A stretch of DNA of 64,000 nt, taken from the NCBI GenBank assembly GCA_964019055.1, contig OZ025209.1, positions 16,828,351 through 16,892,350 on the forward strand, in the 5' to 3' direction. This document shows, in pieces, positions 29,576 through 39,616 of the stretch. This DNA is from Anthopleura xanthogrammica (taxonomy: Eukaryota > Cnidaria > Anthozoa > Actiniaria > Actiniidae). Within the stretch, counting starts at the first letter, position 1, and every line of letters begins with the position of its first letter. Made by a program: the position numbers and the translations under genes. A model generated the notes under the pieces. It was not told the origin of the DNA and ran no database searches. It worked only from the letters and a program-made list of their open reading frames with translations.

Positions 29576-32500
29576 TATTATTATTATTATTATATTATTA
29601 TTATTATATTATTATTATTATTATTATATTATTATTATTATATTATTATTATTATTATATTATTATTATGTGTTTCTCATTGGATAACGTTAAATTAAAT
29701 AAAAAGACACCCTGACAGCTGTGCATACTATAATTTTTTCAATAATTGTCCCTCAGCACCCATAATGTCTTACTTAAAACAATAGAATCCAAGATGGCCG
29801 CCGTCTCAGTAAAAAGGTCTATTGAAAGAACAATGGCTGATACTTACAGGACTGCCATTCACTATCTTTACAGAACTAATTCTTGCGATGAGTTCTTGTC
29901 GAATGGAAAAACTGGTCTCATCTTTAACAGGAAAACAGATTCAAAGAAAGAACCAGGTTAAGGCATGCTTTGTGTGTGACTAATGAAACGATAAGCGGAT
30001 AAAATAATAAAGCACATCCAACACGATCGATCAGACTAAGTATGGGTAAGTATGGGTAAGTATGGGTAAGTATGGGTAAGTATGGGTAAGTATGGGTTGG
30101 GTTTTTGGTGCATGAATAGTTTGTACTCTTCCTCTTAGTAGAACAAGGCCTCAGCCTCATTCCAAACTTCACTCTTCAAGTCCCCCAGGTCATGACAACA
30201 AAAACCTTGACTGGCATTATATCCCTTAAACACTATAACACTATGGTTTATACTACGAAGAGAATTTACCATTTATTATTAATAATTGTTAATGGATTAA
30301 AGATTTACGGTGTTGACTAAAAGCAAATACTGCAAAAATGTAACTTATAAACGTTAGTATCAGTGTGGTATTCTTACTGGATACCCATTCCCTTACTAGT
30401 CTCTGGTCCTACAGAGTTGTTACAAAGACATCCGCTACACTTTAGTCTCTTTAAAACACCTTTGCGTATGTGGACTATCCGCATTGCGTAAATCATTGTA
30501 TATGAATACAAGTGATCCAAATAGGTACTGAGATATACGTAAAGTCTCCACTAGCCCACTCTTTACCTTTGACTAATCTTAAACCTCTGCATACTATCAT
30601 GGGAATAAAGGTTAGCACGAACATTAGCGCTACTAAACCTATAGTAAACGTGTGCTTGATGATCTTCAGTTTAGCTGTTTGTAAACGAATGTTAATACTG
30701 TCTTGATTTGTGTAGAGTTCAGCGATGTTCTTGACATGACGGGCTGCAGTCATGTGTATGCGCAGGTAACAAAACCCCGTGATAGCCAGGCTTGCATGGT
30801 ATGACAATGGTAAACACAGTGACTTGTCTTAATACAAATACTTCATGGAAACCAAAACGAGCTAGTACAAGGATCACAGCACTAAATATCCACATACTTG
30901 CTGTTCCTTTCACCAACAGACCTGTGTTCGTCTTTATCTTAGCATTGTAAAAAAAGAGGCCGTTCAACAGCAAAATATCGTTCAAGGCTGACAAGAGTAA
31001 GACTGACAACCGACCATCCAATACACAGAAATGCCATAACCTGATACGCATAAGATATAAAGCATAACTGAGCACAGCCCATCATGTTACACAATGTTAG
31101 TGCAACGAACAGGGGCTCGACCACCAATCCTATCAGGAAATCGTTGACAGACGGCGCTGCAAGAACAAGATGCGAGATGGACCGTCGAAGGTTTGGATTC
31201 CCAACCACAGTAGACAAGATCAGAAGATTGATGTAAACTGTTGGTATTGCCACCAAAACATTGGTAATAGATACTACAGTCCATACAGTCAAGACTGTAG
31301 ATGATACCACTGATATGTTGTATGACAGGAATTCTGTTGACAAGTAACATGTGCCATGGATTACCGCCATACTTTGATTCATTACCGGTTACCAGTCAAG
31401 ACTGTAGATGATACCACTGATATGTTGTATGACAGGAATTCTGTTGACAAGTAACATGTGCCATGGATTACCGCCATACTTTGATTCATTACCAGTTACC
31501 AGTCAAGACTGTAGATGATACCACTGATATGTTGTATGACAGGAATTCTGTTGACAAGTAACATGGGCCCGGGATTACCGCCATACTTTGATTCATTACC
31601 GGTAACCAGTCAAGACTGTAGATGATACCACTGATATGTTGTATGACAGGAATTCTGTTGACAAGTAACATGGGCCCGGGATTACCGCCATACTTTGATT
31701 CATTACCGGTAACCAGTCAAGACTGTAGATGATACCACTGATATGTTGTATGACAGGAATTCTGTTGACAAGTAACATGGGCCCGGGATTACCGCCATAC
31801 TTTAATTCATTACCAGTTAGTGGTTTCGGTAGCAGAGTTTGGTTAGATATGAAGTATTGATGGAAACGTTGACTTATGAACTGAAGTCTAACTAGCTCAC
31901 ACCTGTCACCTATCATAAATACCCCTGCACTCGAAATCAAATCAAACAGACAGATAAGAAAAACAAGATATCAAACACAAGGCAATTATGAAATCCAATA
32001 AAGACAGGGGGAAAACTCCAACTGTGCTTCTTCTCCAATATATAACAGGACAATTAAACAAGAAGAATTAATAATCTGTTCCTTTCATCCTTTAACTTCC
32101 TTTTTCTCTCTTTCTCTTTATTTATTTATTTATCCATTCATCCATTCATCCATTCATCCATTCATCCATTCATCCATTCATCCATTCATCCATTCATCCA
32201 TTCATCCATTCATCCATTCATCCATTCATCCATTCATCCATTCATCCATTCATCCATTCATCCATTCATCCATTCATCCATTCATCCATTCATCCATTCA
32301 TCCATTCATCCATTCATCCATTCATCCATTCATCCATTCATCCATTCATCCATTCATCCATTCATCCATTCATCCATTCATCCATTCATCCATTCATCCA
32401 TTCATCCATTCATCCATTCATTTATTTATTTCTGCTTTGTTTATTTCTTTAATTTATTAGAAATAAAGATCAGTATTTAGCAAAACAATGAAAAGGCCTT

Positions 32501-35500
32501 TGGCACAACGCTGACCTCCAGTAGAGATCTTATCAGGCTGGGGACTGAGTTGTTAACCAAAGCAATTAGTCCATCAGATATGCTCATTACAAAGACATTC
32601 AATAAAGCTTTCAAGTTAATAACTGTATCTGCTTATAAAAACGTTTGACATGCCTTGTTTGGAGCCAAGCAGCCAGGACAGTAGAATAGGATGTTCAGAA
32701 CACTGCTGATTTTTGTTTGTTTGTTTGTTGTTTGAAACTCACAAACCTTTGTTAAAAACCTTGATGAATATCTAACACTGACTGTTTATGCCCCTTTGGC
32801 ATATAAACTTCACAATAACAAAGAAAAAAATTGTAAATTTGGATTTCAATTAAAAGATAAACTAAGGACAACTAACTTTTGTCATTTAATAAATTGTATT
32901 TTAAGAACCCAACATAATATGTTTTTCCATTTCAGACCACCTGTCATTCTCTTGAGAATAAGATTTTTTGTTTGAGTTTCATCCCCATTCATACATCTTC
33001 CCTAACTAGTTACTAGTTATGATAAACAAGGGAATGACATGTGATCTCATGGAGAAAAACAGTGTTTTTGGTGTATCGTTTTCCAAGATGTATGTGTGTG
33101 TCTGAGTGCTTGTTCATACCTTTAAATACAGGGTTGTCCTTAAAGCGCAACTTTACTAAACCAAGCAACTTGTTAAGAGCATTAACACTTGTAATCTAAA
33201 GAAAAGGAATATTAAAAGCAAGCTTATAAAACGTGTATCACGATTCTCCTATAAGTTTGATTGGGAGAGAGCCGCCAATATACACCCGTATTGTCGGCTC
33301 AGAATTACCGTGCGATAGAAAAATCGCGATACAAAACTTATTGCGATTTTGAACGGCCAATACGGGTTTATATTGGCGTCGTTGGAAGAAAATACGGGAT
33401 ATATTTTCTCCCAACTAGCTGCCAATATAAACCCGTATATTGGTGGCTCAAAATCGCAATAAGTTATAATCATCAGTGAATAGTTTTCTTTTCTCTTATT
33501 TTCATAAGTGCATGAACAGGACAGGCAGAAGATGTATTAAGTATTTATTAAGTACTTACATGTTTTATGGAGTTTCTACTGACAGACAAAGATTTTAATG
33601 CAGGAAATAGAGTTGTCTTGTTGCATCCTTAAAGGCAAGGGCAATAAATACAACATAAATAATGAGCTTATGCATGACTTTTTTTCCTTTTGCACACTAT
33701 TCTTTTATATTTTCTCATCTTAACCCCTCACACTTTTTCCTATTAACTTGAATACTAGCCCCCACACACACACTTTATAAATATGTTCCACGGTCCCTGT
33801 TATGTGAGAAGAGTTTTTTCCAAAGTTGGGGTTCTCTTCTGTGCTTCAAGAGTTCTCTCTGGGTTCTGTGGCTAATTTGATCTTTTAGGGACCTTGTCAG
33901 TTAGTCTGTGCAAGTTAGACTTACAGGATTCAAAAAACATTGTGATTTTTGGACCCTTCTGGGAGTACTATGAAGTCAATAAGCTAGTGAGGTAACATAT
34001 ACTATACCTTTATTATTATCAAAGATCAAATCCATCAGTTTATTATCATTGAGAATAAGAGTCTCGAGCCTGAAGAAACAACAAATAATATATTTTGATA
34101 TGCACTATATTCAACACATTCCAAAGGACATAAGCTACATCCAGAATAGTGTTAATACATACATACTAATCTTCTACCTAAGAGCAAGAAGACAAAAATA
34201 AAGACAATATTGATCTTGGCTCTGTTCCATTCCATAATATTAATGTTCTGTTGCGTGAGTACCATGGGTGAAAGAAAAATTGTTCAAATAAAAAAAAGAG
34301 AGGGAAATATATTCAAAACCCAACTAGTATCCTCTAAACCCTATTATGAATAATTGTTTATTAAACAACTATACAGAGCTGTAGTCAAAATGGGCTACTG
34401 GAGTCAAAAGTCCAAAATCATAGCAAAAGGGACTATCTAGTTTTTAGAACACAAGGACAACAGGGCTTAAAATAATGGCCTGCAGTAAGTTTGGTCATAC
34501 ATGTACCTCATTTCTGGCTCAACGTTACTGGTCAAAATAACCAAGAAAGCAAAGATACCAGACAAGTTCCAATTTTGGCTGGACATTGTCCAATGGTTGG
34601 CCATTATTTTAAGCCCCAGGACAAGATGTGTAGTTGGTTATGTATGAGAGGAAATGTCTCATAATCAGAATGCATTTTCTATGTTATTTTACATTATTCA
34701 TAAGGAAAAAAGGAAATTGATGAGAAAACTGAATGCACCATCTTCATGTGCTGTTATACACTAACCTTGTAAGATTCCCCAGCATTGTAAGCTCACTCCA
34801 GTCTGATAAACAATTCCCCTCTAGATTCAATGTTACTATGTTCTGGAATAATAAACACTGCATACTGTTCTCCTTATCACTGAGTAACCTACAACAACAA
34901 GCAGAAGAGAAATGAGTTTGGTTGATACATGTGCTACAGGTATAGCGCCTTTTCATTACCTCAAACTGTCAACACCGTTGTGGCAAACATGGAGGTCTTC
35001 AAGGTTTGGGAACATAGCTACTATTATTGACACCTTTTTAAAAAAAATAAAAGAATTAAACAGATATTTTAATCACTAACATTCAATGCATCAAAATATA
35101 ATATTTAACCAGTGAGCTCAGCTTCTTTTATCTTCCTCTGTTGTGACTATCATTGCTATGGTAACATATACCACCATTAGTTACCATGGCAACCTATTCT
35201 TGCATAAATCAAAACAAAGAATGTTATTTCCGATGTGCTGCAAGTGGTGTATAGCATTTTATAATTTTATATTGCTTATTTTTATATTTGTAGCTTTATT
35301 GATTTTTATAGTTGGTTTGATGTCACATGACTTTTCCAACTTAATAAAATGTAGATGTAGATTTTCTTTTCTGATGTTATTGTTCATTGTTTTGACCTCC
35401 AGGTAGGGATTTAGAGAAAGGGCTGGGTCTGTTATTAGCTAAGGTAGACTTACCTCAGTCCAAGTTAGGTTCATTCTATTCAAATACAATTCTTTTATCA

Positions 35501-38083
35501 TAGAGAAAGAAGGTTTCAACAAGCTATGGTCTGCTGGTAATGTTAGTTGGTTTTCACTATAGACAAAACAAGATATGTGGCTCTTAGGATTATCATAATG
35601 GCAGTAATGGAAACTCTTGCCTACTTCATGTGCCTAAAGCTACTGCACATGAATCTTCTACCATAAAATCCTACAGTACTGTATGTATTCTAACTACAAT
35701 ATTGTGATTTAGTTCACTTGTCTCTTTGCCATGTCAACTGTACTGGTTTACAGTAAGGATACGTACCTTACATTAATAATTTTAAGTTTATTAAGGCCAT
35801 TTATTATTTTGGCCACATCATCCCAAGAAGCAATGAGGTTTCTAGATATATCCAGTTGTAAAATATCTGTCATCATGGTTAAGAACACTAATAATTTTAC
35901 CACATATTTAAAACATGAAGAAAGACTATCAGTGAATTAGTAGATACAACATCATAAATAAAAAATCCAAAATAATTTGTCAATTCCAAAGGATACTTGG
36001 TGCAAATGATGACAGTGATACATCTTTATCTGGTCCACTTACTCGCTGTTCTCTAAGGTCAACTTCAACCAGCTTCTCAAAACAACTTTACAGAACATAA
36101 GAAAATTTTAATGCTGCTTCTATTCAACCAAAAAAAAATGTACAAAAGCAATACTGTCCATGAATTGATTTTGTTACACAACCTTAAATACCCTACAGCA
36201 CATACCTTTGAACTTTGTGGACATCATCTGCTCCGACCATCTCGACAGTAGTTTTCTTATTGTTTGCATCTACCACATACATCTCTTGTACTGTGTCATG
36301 TTTTACTCCATATCTCTCTTTTAAAGCATCAATTACTGACACTCCAAAATTGACTTTCTTGAGTCTGACAAAGGAACCACTCTTTGGATGGCTTGAGATT
36401 AAAACCAAATATTAAAGATTAATAGAATAGCCTTTTTAACTCCATTACAGTTATTTTTAGATACTGTTTATTACTATGAGGGGTGCGAAGTGTGTTGGTC
36501 ATCTTTCCCTCACAATGGATTTCACCGAAGTGTGGCACACGCTAAAAAAATTGTCTGCGTATTTGTGTGCCAACGTCTAAAACGTTGATGTTTGTCGGTG
36601 TATTCGTAGATGTCTGGCACACAAATACACAGATGATTTTTTTAGCAAGTGCCACACTTTGGTGAAATCCGTAGTATCCAATTCTTGTACCAGAGTATCC
36701 TCATAACGAAAAATAGGAGGCTCTGGGAAACCCTAAAATTCTATCAATTTCATTGGCTGTTGAAAATAACATACCAATGAGTTCTGATTGGTTAATAGGA
36801 TAAACAAACATACCAATGAAACCAAGCAAGCCAAATCAACTAGAACAGTTAAATATCTTTGAATCTTGAATTACTGTAAATTCTATTTCCATTCGTCGAA
36901 CATATAAACTTTTGCATAGAGAAGACGTAAACGAGCCATTAGAAAGTTTGAGCCAGCATTTTATAGTCAGCCATCCTTAGATAGAGCATGTGCTCTTACA
37001 ACTTGGTCACAAGATTCTGGCTTCAGGTCAGTAGGGTTTACCACAGCCCACAGTGTAGCTAATGAGTAGGGTCTGGGAGCAAGATAATCTGGGGTCCAGA
37101 GGTTATATATTTTTCAATCCGGCATTTGCTGTTTTGACAGGAAGTCGCTCACTCGGTCAAAACCATGGGAAATGAAATAGAACCTCTGGAGCCCAGGGTA
37201 CTTCTTCTACCCCCTTTTTGATAGTTCATCTAAATCCTCTATAAGGATAACCCCGGCACAACTATAGAATACCCTGCAGATGGTAAAAGTATGGATAGTA
37301 GGCTGCCTACATATACACCTATGGAGTGAGGTACCTTGGGGTTAGGTTTAGGGTTAATATTTGGGAAGACTTTGTAGAATAACTGTGTAGCCTCATAGGC
37401 TGTGTAGACTTCTTAGGCTGTGTAGGCACGTAGGCTGTGTAGGCACTTAGGCTCGTAGGCTTCATAGGCTGCATAGGTGCATAGGCTTGTAGGCTTCATA
37501 GGCTTCGTAGGCTGTGTACGCATGTAGGCTCATAGGCTTCTTAGGCTGTGTAGGCTTGTAGGCTGTGTAGGCACATAGACTTGTAGGCTTTGTAGGTTTT
37601 TTAGGCTTGTACACTTAGATTATTGCTGTAGGCACGTAGGCAGCCTACTATAATACTTTTATTCTGTGGGGTATTCCATAGTTATTCCATAACCCAGCCC
37701 TCTTTCACCTAGGTATCTCTGCTGTAACTATCTTATTAGGTGACATGCAAGGACGGAAGCTTATAAAAGGATATTTGGTAACCTTTTATCGGAGATAGAA
37801 GAACCAACAAACATCAATTGATATAGAAAGTAATGTTATTACCTACATACGAAGTAGCTAACCCCATCCAAGGTACCGTTGTGTTTTCCTCGGTTCTCGT
37901 CGTCCCATTCCACACCAAGCCATTCTCCTGCAAACACAAGAGTTAATACATACAAATGTCAACAAACTTTTAGAAAGTCTCCATCATACCTTGTGTGGGC
38001 GGAACTGCCCCAAAATACTTCACAGTTCCTTGAAAACCATCACAAACAATTCTTCTTCCAACAAAACTCTCTTGATCTGCCAT
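26590..38083 (-). CDS. TBCE: Tubulin-specific chaperone E (tubulin folding cofactor E), 17 exons
   Basis: Cytosolic chaperone that acts with TBCD on alpha-tubulin in heterodimer assembly. Coding exons: 37990-38083, 37843-37927, 36206-36391, 35997-36085, 35767-35866, 35454-35556, 34960-35033, 34766-34888, 34008-34069, 33560-33627, 33120-33195, 29848-29921, 28275-28431, 27832-27897, 27258-27317, 26778-26869, 26590-26679. Total 1,599 bases, 532 aa, close to the human length (527). Order: N-terminal CAP-Gly domain ([17 protein letters not shown], then HPKSGSFVR), leucine-rich repeats ([33 protein letters not shown]), an LRR cap (HPRYAEL), and a C-terminal ubiquitin-like domain ending GDTLYLRW. 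The ATG is the first in frame and has the family's N-terminal context. A GPCR-like pseudogene lies in the intron between 29922 and 33119. All junction phases close. Confidence 0.93.
27356..27820. repeat. 51-bp minisatellite (about 9 copies) in a TBCE intron
   Basis: Unit of 51 bp (gacagcaggttataaagtaa and onwards, with cacggcacggtacac). Two unit variants alternate. Because 51 is a multiple of three, several frames stay open on both strands and give spurious ORFs. Confidence 0.95.
28530..28595. mobile_element. Retroelement-like fragment
   Basis: Motif GAGCTTTCGAGCAACTTGCT followed by CTTCATCAGGG, a phrase of the type found near ends of animal retroelements. It is in a TBCE intron. Confidence 0.3.
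29088..29335 (-). mobile_element. tRNA-derived SINE
   Basis: Read on the minus strand from 29335, it starts GGAGCAGACG and has a good A box (TAGCTCAGTTGG). About 40 bases later comes a degraded B box (GGTTCCATCC). The acceptor stem pairs for only four bases, so it is not a working tRNA. The body continues leftwards to about 29088. It lies in the TBCE intron between exons 13 and 12. Confidence 0.55.
29469..29668. repeat. (ATT)n microsatellite with periodic ATATT interruptions
   Basis: About 200 bases of ATT units broken by regular single-base phase shifts. It produces meaningless Tyr/Ile/Leu frames. A short AT dinucleotide run lies at 29397-29419. Confidence 0.95.
30039..30097. repeat. 10-bp tandem repeat (about 6 copies)
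   Basis: Unit agtatgggta repeated perfectly in the TBCE intron. Confidence 0.9.
30435..31382 (-). pseudogene. Rhodopsin-family GPCR remnant nested in a TBCE intron
   Basis: An intronless class A GPCR-like sequence. TM1-TM3 is intact in one frame ([20 protein letters not shown], then an ERY motif in [11 protein letters not shown] in place of DRY). TM4 continues in a second frame ([15 protein letters not shown]). TM5-TM6 lies in a third ([33 protein letters not shown]). A TM7-like IYNDLRNA appears only after another shift, followed by a stop at 30435-30437. At least three frameshifts separate the parts, so it is most likely a pseudogene. Sequencing errors are the alternative. Ligand class is not recognisable; similar receptors are often expanded, intronless families in cnidarians. 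Confidence 0.7.
31287..31821. repeat. 107-bp tandem array made from the 5' end of the GPCR copy
   Basis: Five copies with exact 107-bp spacing (agtcaagactgtagatgata at 31287, 31394, 31501, 31608, 31715). The first copy is inside the GPCR reading frame, so the array repeats the N-terminal and TM1-proximal coding region. 107 is not a multiple of three, so each copy shifts the frame. Later copies share ACATGGGCCCGGG variants, showing local spread. Confidence 0.92.
31950..33119. other. Remainder of a TBCE intron
   Basis: No exon was seen apart from the repeat at 32133-32419. The sequence right of it is plain AT-rich intron. Confidence 0.5.
32133..32419. repeat. (ATCCATTC)n octanucleotide array
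   Basis: About 35 perfect copies of an 8-bp unit, flanked by TTTA repeats. Confidence 0.97.
33263..33467. mobile_element. Foldback MITE in a TBCE intron
   Basis: Left arm GCCGCCAATATACACCCGTA and right arm AACCCGTATATTGGTGGCTC are inverted. A second inverted pair (ACTTATTGCGATTTTG and CAAAATCGCAATAAGT) overlaps the outer arms. Confidence 0.6.
34461..34620. mobile_element. hAT-like MITE in a TBCE intron
   Basis: Terminal inverted repeats CAGGGCTTAAAATAATGGCC and GGCCATTATTTTAAGCCCC. The flanking sequence AGGACAA occurs on both sides, consistent with a 7-8 bp target duplication. Confidence 0.6.
36517..36670. mobile_element. Foldback MITE in a TBCE intron
   Basis: GGATTTCACCGAAGTGTGGC at the left edge pairs with GCCACACTTTGGTGAAATCC at the right edge. 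Pairing continues almost to the centre, so it would form a long hairpin. Confidence 0.75.
37380..37640. repeat. Degenerate GTAGGC/GCATAGGCT repeat region
   Basis: Many irregular copies of a 9-14 bp unit (gtaggctgtgtaggc, cataggcttcgtagg) in the TBCE intron between the third and second coding exons. Confidence 0.8.
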
Positions 38084-38236
38084 CTTGACATCGCGGGCTT
38101 ATTGAAGTTCAGCGGATATGAAGGGTTATACGAGAGTCGTGATTGGTCAGTTGACAAAAGCCAATGAGAATCATTGTTAGTATTGTCTTTCGCGCAGTAT
38201 TTCATGTTGGCGGGAAAGTAGGTTTGTTGTTCAGCT
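38084..38236. promoter_or_regulatory. Shared bidirectional promoter of TBCE and SELENOH
   Basis: Only 153 bases separate the TBCE ATG (minus) from the SELENOH ATG (plus), so both 5' UTRs and promoters must lie here or overlap the first exons. No TATA box stands out. The phrases gtgattggtca (an inverted CCAAT, near 38138) and ccaatgag (near 38160) are candidate CCAAT boxes in opposite orientation. Confidence 0.6.
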
Positions 38237-39295
38237 ATGCCTCGACAGAAGCGTAAAGCAAAAGCTGAGAACAGCGAAGATGAAGGAACAGTTCCTTCAA
38301 AGAAGCTTAAATCGGTCAAGGAGAATAATTCAACAAAGGATTTGAAGTTGAGAATCGAACGTTGGTAAGATCTAGGTTCTGTAAAAACACTCCATTAACT
38401 ATGGTCTCGTGTTGGCTTCATTACGTAATGATCCATCGCAAACGGAGAAGGTTCACATATTTGTTTAAGATCTCTCTACATGTATAATGGGAGTTAGTGA
38501 GGAAGGATAGGATTGGGATGATTTTGGTTTTCAAAATTGAAAGTTCCTCTACATCTCCTCTTCTAGGTAATGAACAATCCCTATATACAATTTCTGCATA
38601 CAGGTTTGCAGGTCTGCTCTCAGAATACAGGTTTTCCCTCCAAAGAATCTCTTGCCCCCCCCCCAGAAACCCCATATCCCCACTAACAATACCTTTTCAA
38701 GCATTTCTTTAGATTTGAATTCATCATTCCTGCACTTGTTCTTTGCAGCAATTCTTGACAGGTTTATAAGAGGAATGCTGATAAGCTTAAATCAGAGCTA
38801 TCTGAAGCATTACCAGACTCACAAGTCATTATCAATCCCACAAAACCAAGATCAAAAAGTTTTGAAGTATTTTTGGTGAAAGGTGATGATCAATCAGGTA
38901 AATATTTAAATTGACATTCTAACTAATCTATTCCATAGGTCATAGAACATGTTTGTCTGTTTTCTTAGCTTTTTGTTGGGTCCCTGATGCTAAAAGTCAT
39001 GAATAGCTCAATTAAGTAAGATCATTGGGTTATCGAACCATGTATGACCACACAGCCCAGCTCAGCTTGAAATTGTGTTGATTTTTGTAGAGGGAGGAAG
39101 AAAAAACACTCAAAGCAAGCATTACTAACCCCAGTATTTTCCATTATTGTTGCCATTAGTAATGATGTTAAAAACATTTTGTTTTCAGAAGTGCTGATAT
39201 GGTCAGGTATCAAGAAAGGTCCTCCTCGTAAACTAAAATTCCCAGAAAACTCAAAAGTCATTGATGAAATAAAGGGTCATCTAGGAGATGCATAA
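38237..39295 (+). CDS. SELENOH: Selenoprotein H with an in-frame UGA selenocysteine codon
   Basis: Three exons: 38237-38364, 38749-38897, 39189-39295; 384 bases, 127 aa. The N-terminus is basic and nuclear-targeting in type (RQKRKAKAEN; SKKLKS). Exon 2 opens CNSU, where U is TGA at 38756-38758 (residue 46), giving the CxxU redox motif of the family. After the UGA the frame continues with family-typical sequence (INPTKPRSKSFEV; WSGIKKGPPRKLKFPE) and ends at TAA 39293-39295. This conserved sequence after the UGA shows it is read through as selenocysteine. The known vertebrate protein is a nuclear/nucleolar thioredoxin-fold redox protein. A naive ORF search misses this gene because the TGA splits it. 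The 3' UTR carries four SECIS elements. An AATAAA lies near 39765. Confidence 0.93.
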
Positions 39296-39342
39296 CCTTC
39301 GGTGTGGGCCTTGACTTCCTCTGACTTCCTTGATGCCAGTAT

Positions 39343-39415
39343 CAGTTGAGTGTATGATGGCCTGTGATGCAAGGAAGTGCCTGTCCTATTACAAGCTTGA
39401 TGCCAGTATCAGTTG
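39343..39415 (+). promoter_or_regulatory. SECIS element 1 of SELENOH
   Basis: Hand-folded: helix I CAGTTGA (39343-39349) with TCAGTTG (39409-39415). Quartet ATGA (39354-39357) opposes TGAT (39398-39401). Helix II GGCCTGTGAT pairs with ATTACAAGCT with one mismatch. Conserved AA at 39371-39372 in the apical loop; GGA with TCC could add a mini-helix (form 2 type). The right helix I strand is also the left strand of element 2. Confidence 0.82.
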
Positions 39416-39482
39416 AGTGTATGATGGCCTGCGATACAAGGAAGTGTCTGTCCTATTACATGCTTGATGCCAGTATCAGTTG
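39410..39482 (+). promoter_or_regulatory. SECIS element 2 of SELENOH
   Basis: Same fold: ATGA 39421-39424, AA 39438-39439, TGAT 39465-39468. Helix II has two mismatches (GGCCTGCGAT), so it is probably the weakest of the four. Confidence 0.7.
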
Positions 39483-39549
39483 AGTGTATGATGGCCTGTG
39501 ATACAAGGAAGTGTCTGTCCTATTACATGCTTGATGCCAGTATCAGTTG
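39477..39549 (+). promoter_or_regulatory. SECIS element 3 of SELENOH
   Basis: Same fold: ATGA 39488-39491, AA 39505-39506, TGAT 39532-39535. Helix II GGCCTGTGAT with ATTACATGCT has one mismatch. Confidence 0.75.
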
Positions 39550-39616
39550 AGTGTATGATGGCCTGTGATGCAAGGAAGTGTCTGTCCTATTACATGCTTG
39601 ATGCAAGTATCAGTTG
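39544..39616 (+). promoter_or_regulatory. SECIS element 4 of SELENOH
   Basis: Same fold: ATGA 39555-39558, AA 39572-39573, TGAT 39599-39602. Its right helix I strand is supplied by a truncated fifth repeat unit that then diverges (tggcataac). Confidence 0.78.

Noticed and set aside
29433..29715. Poly-Tyr/Ile/Leu ORFs
   Set aside because: Pure ATT microsatellite.
37851..37927. TBCE exon 2 ending at TTC/gtatgt
   Set aside because: It breaks the frame into the next exon. The donor at 37842 gives the family FxC-x-HP junction and closes the phase.
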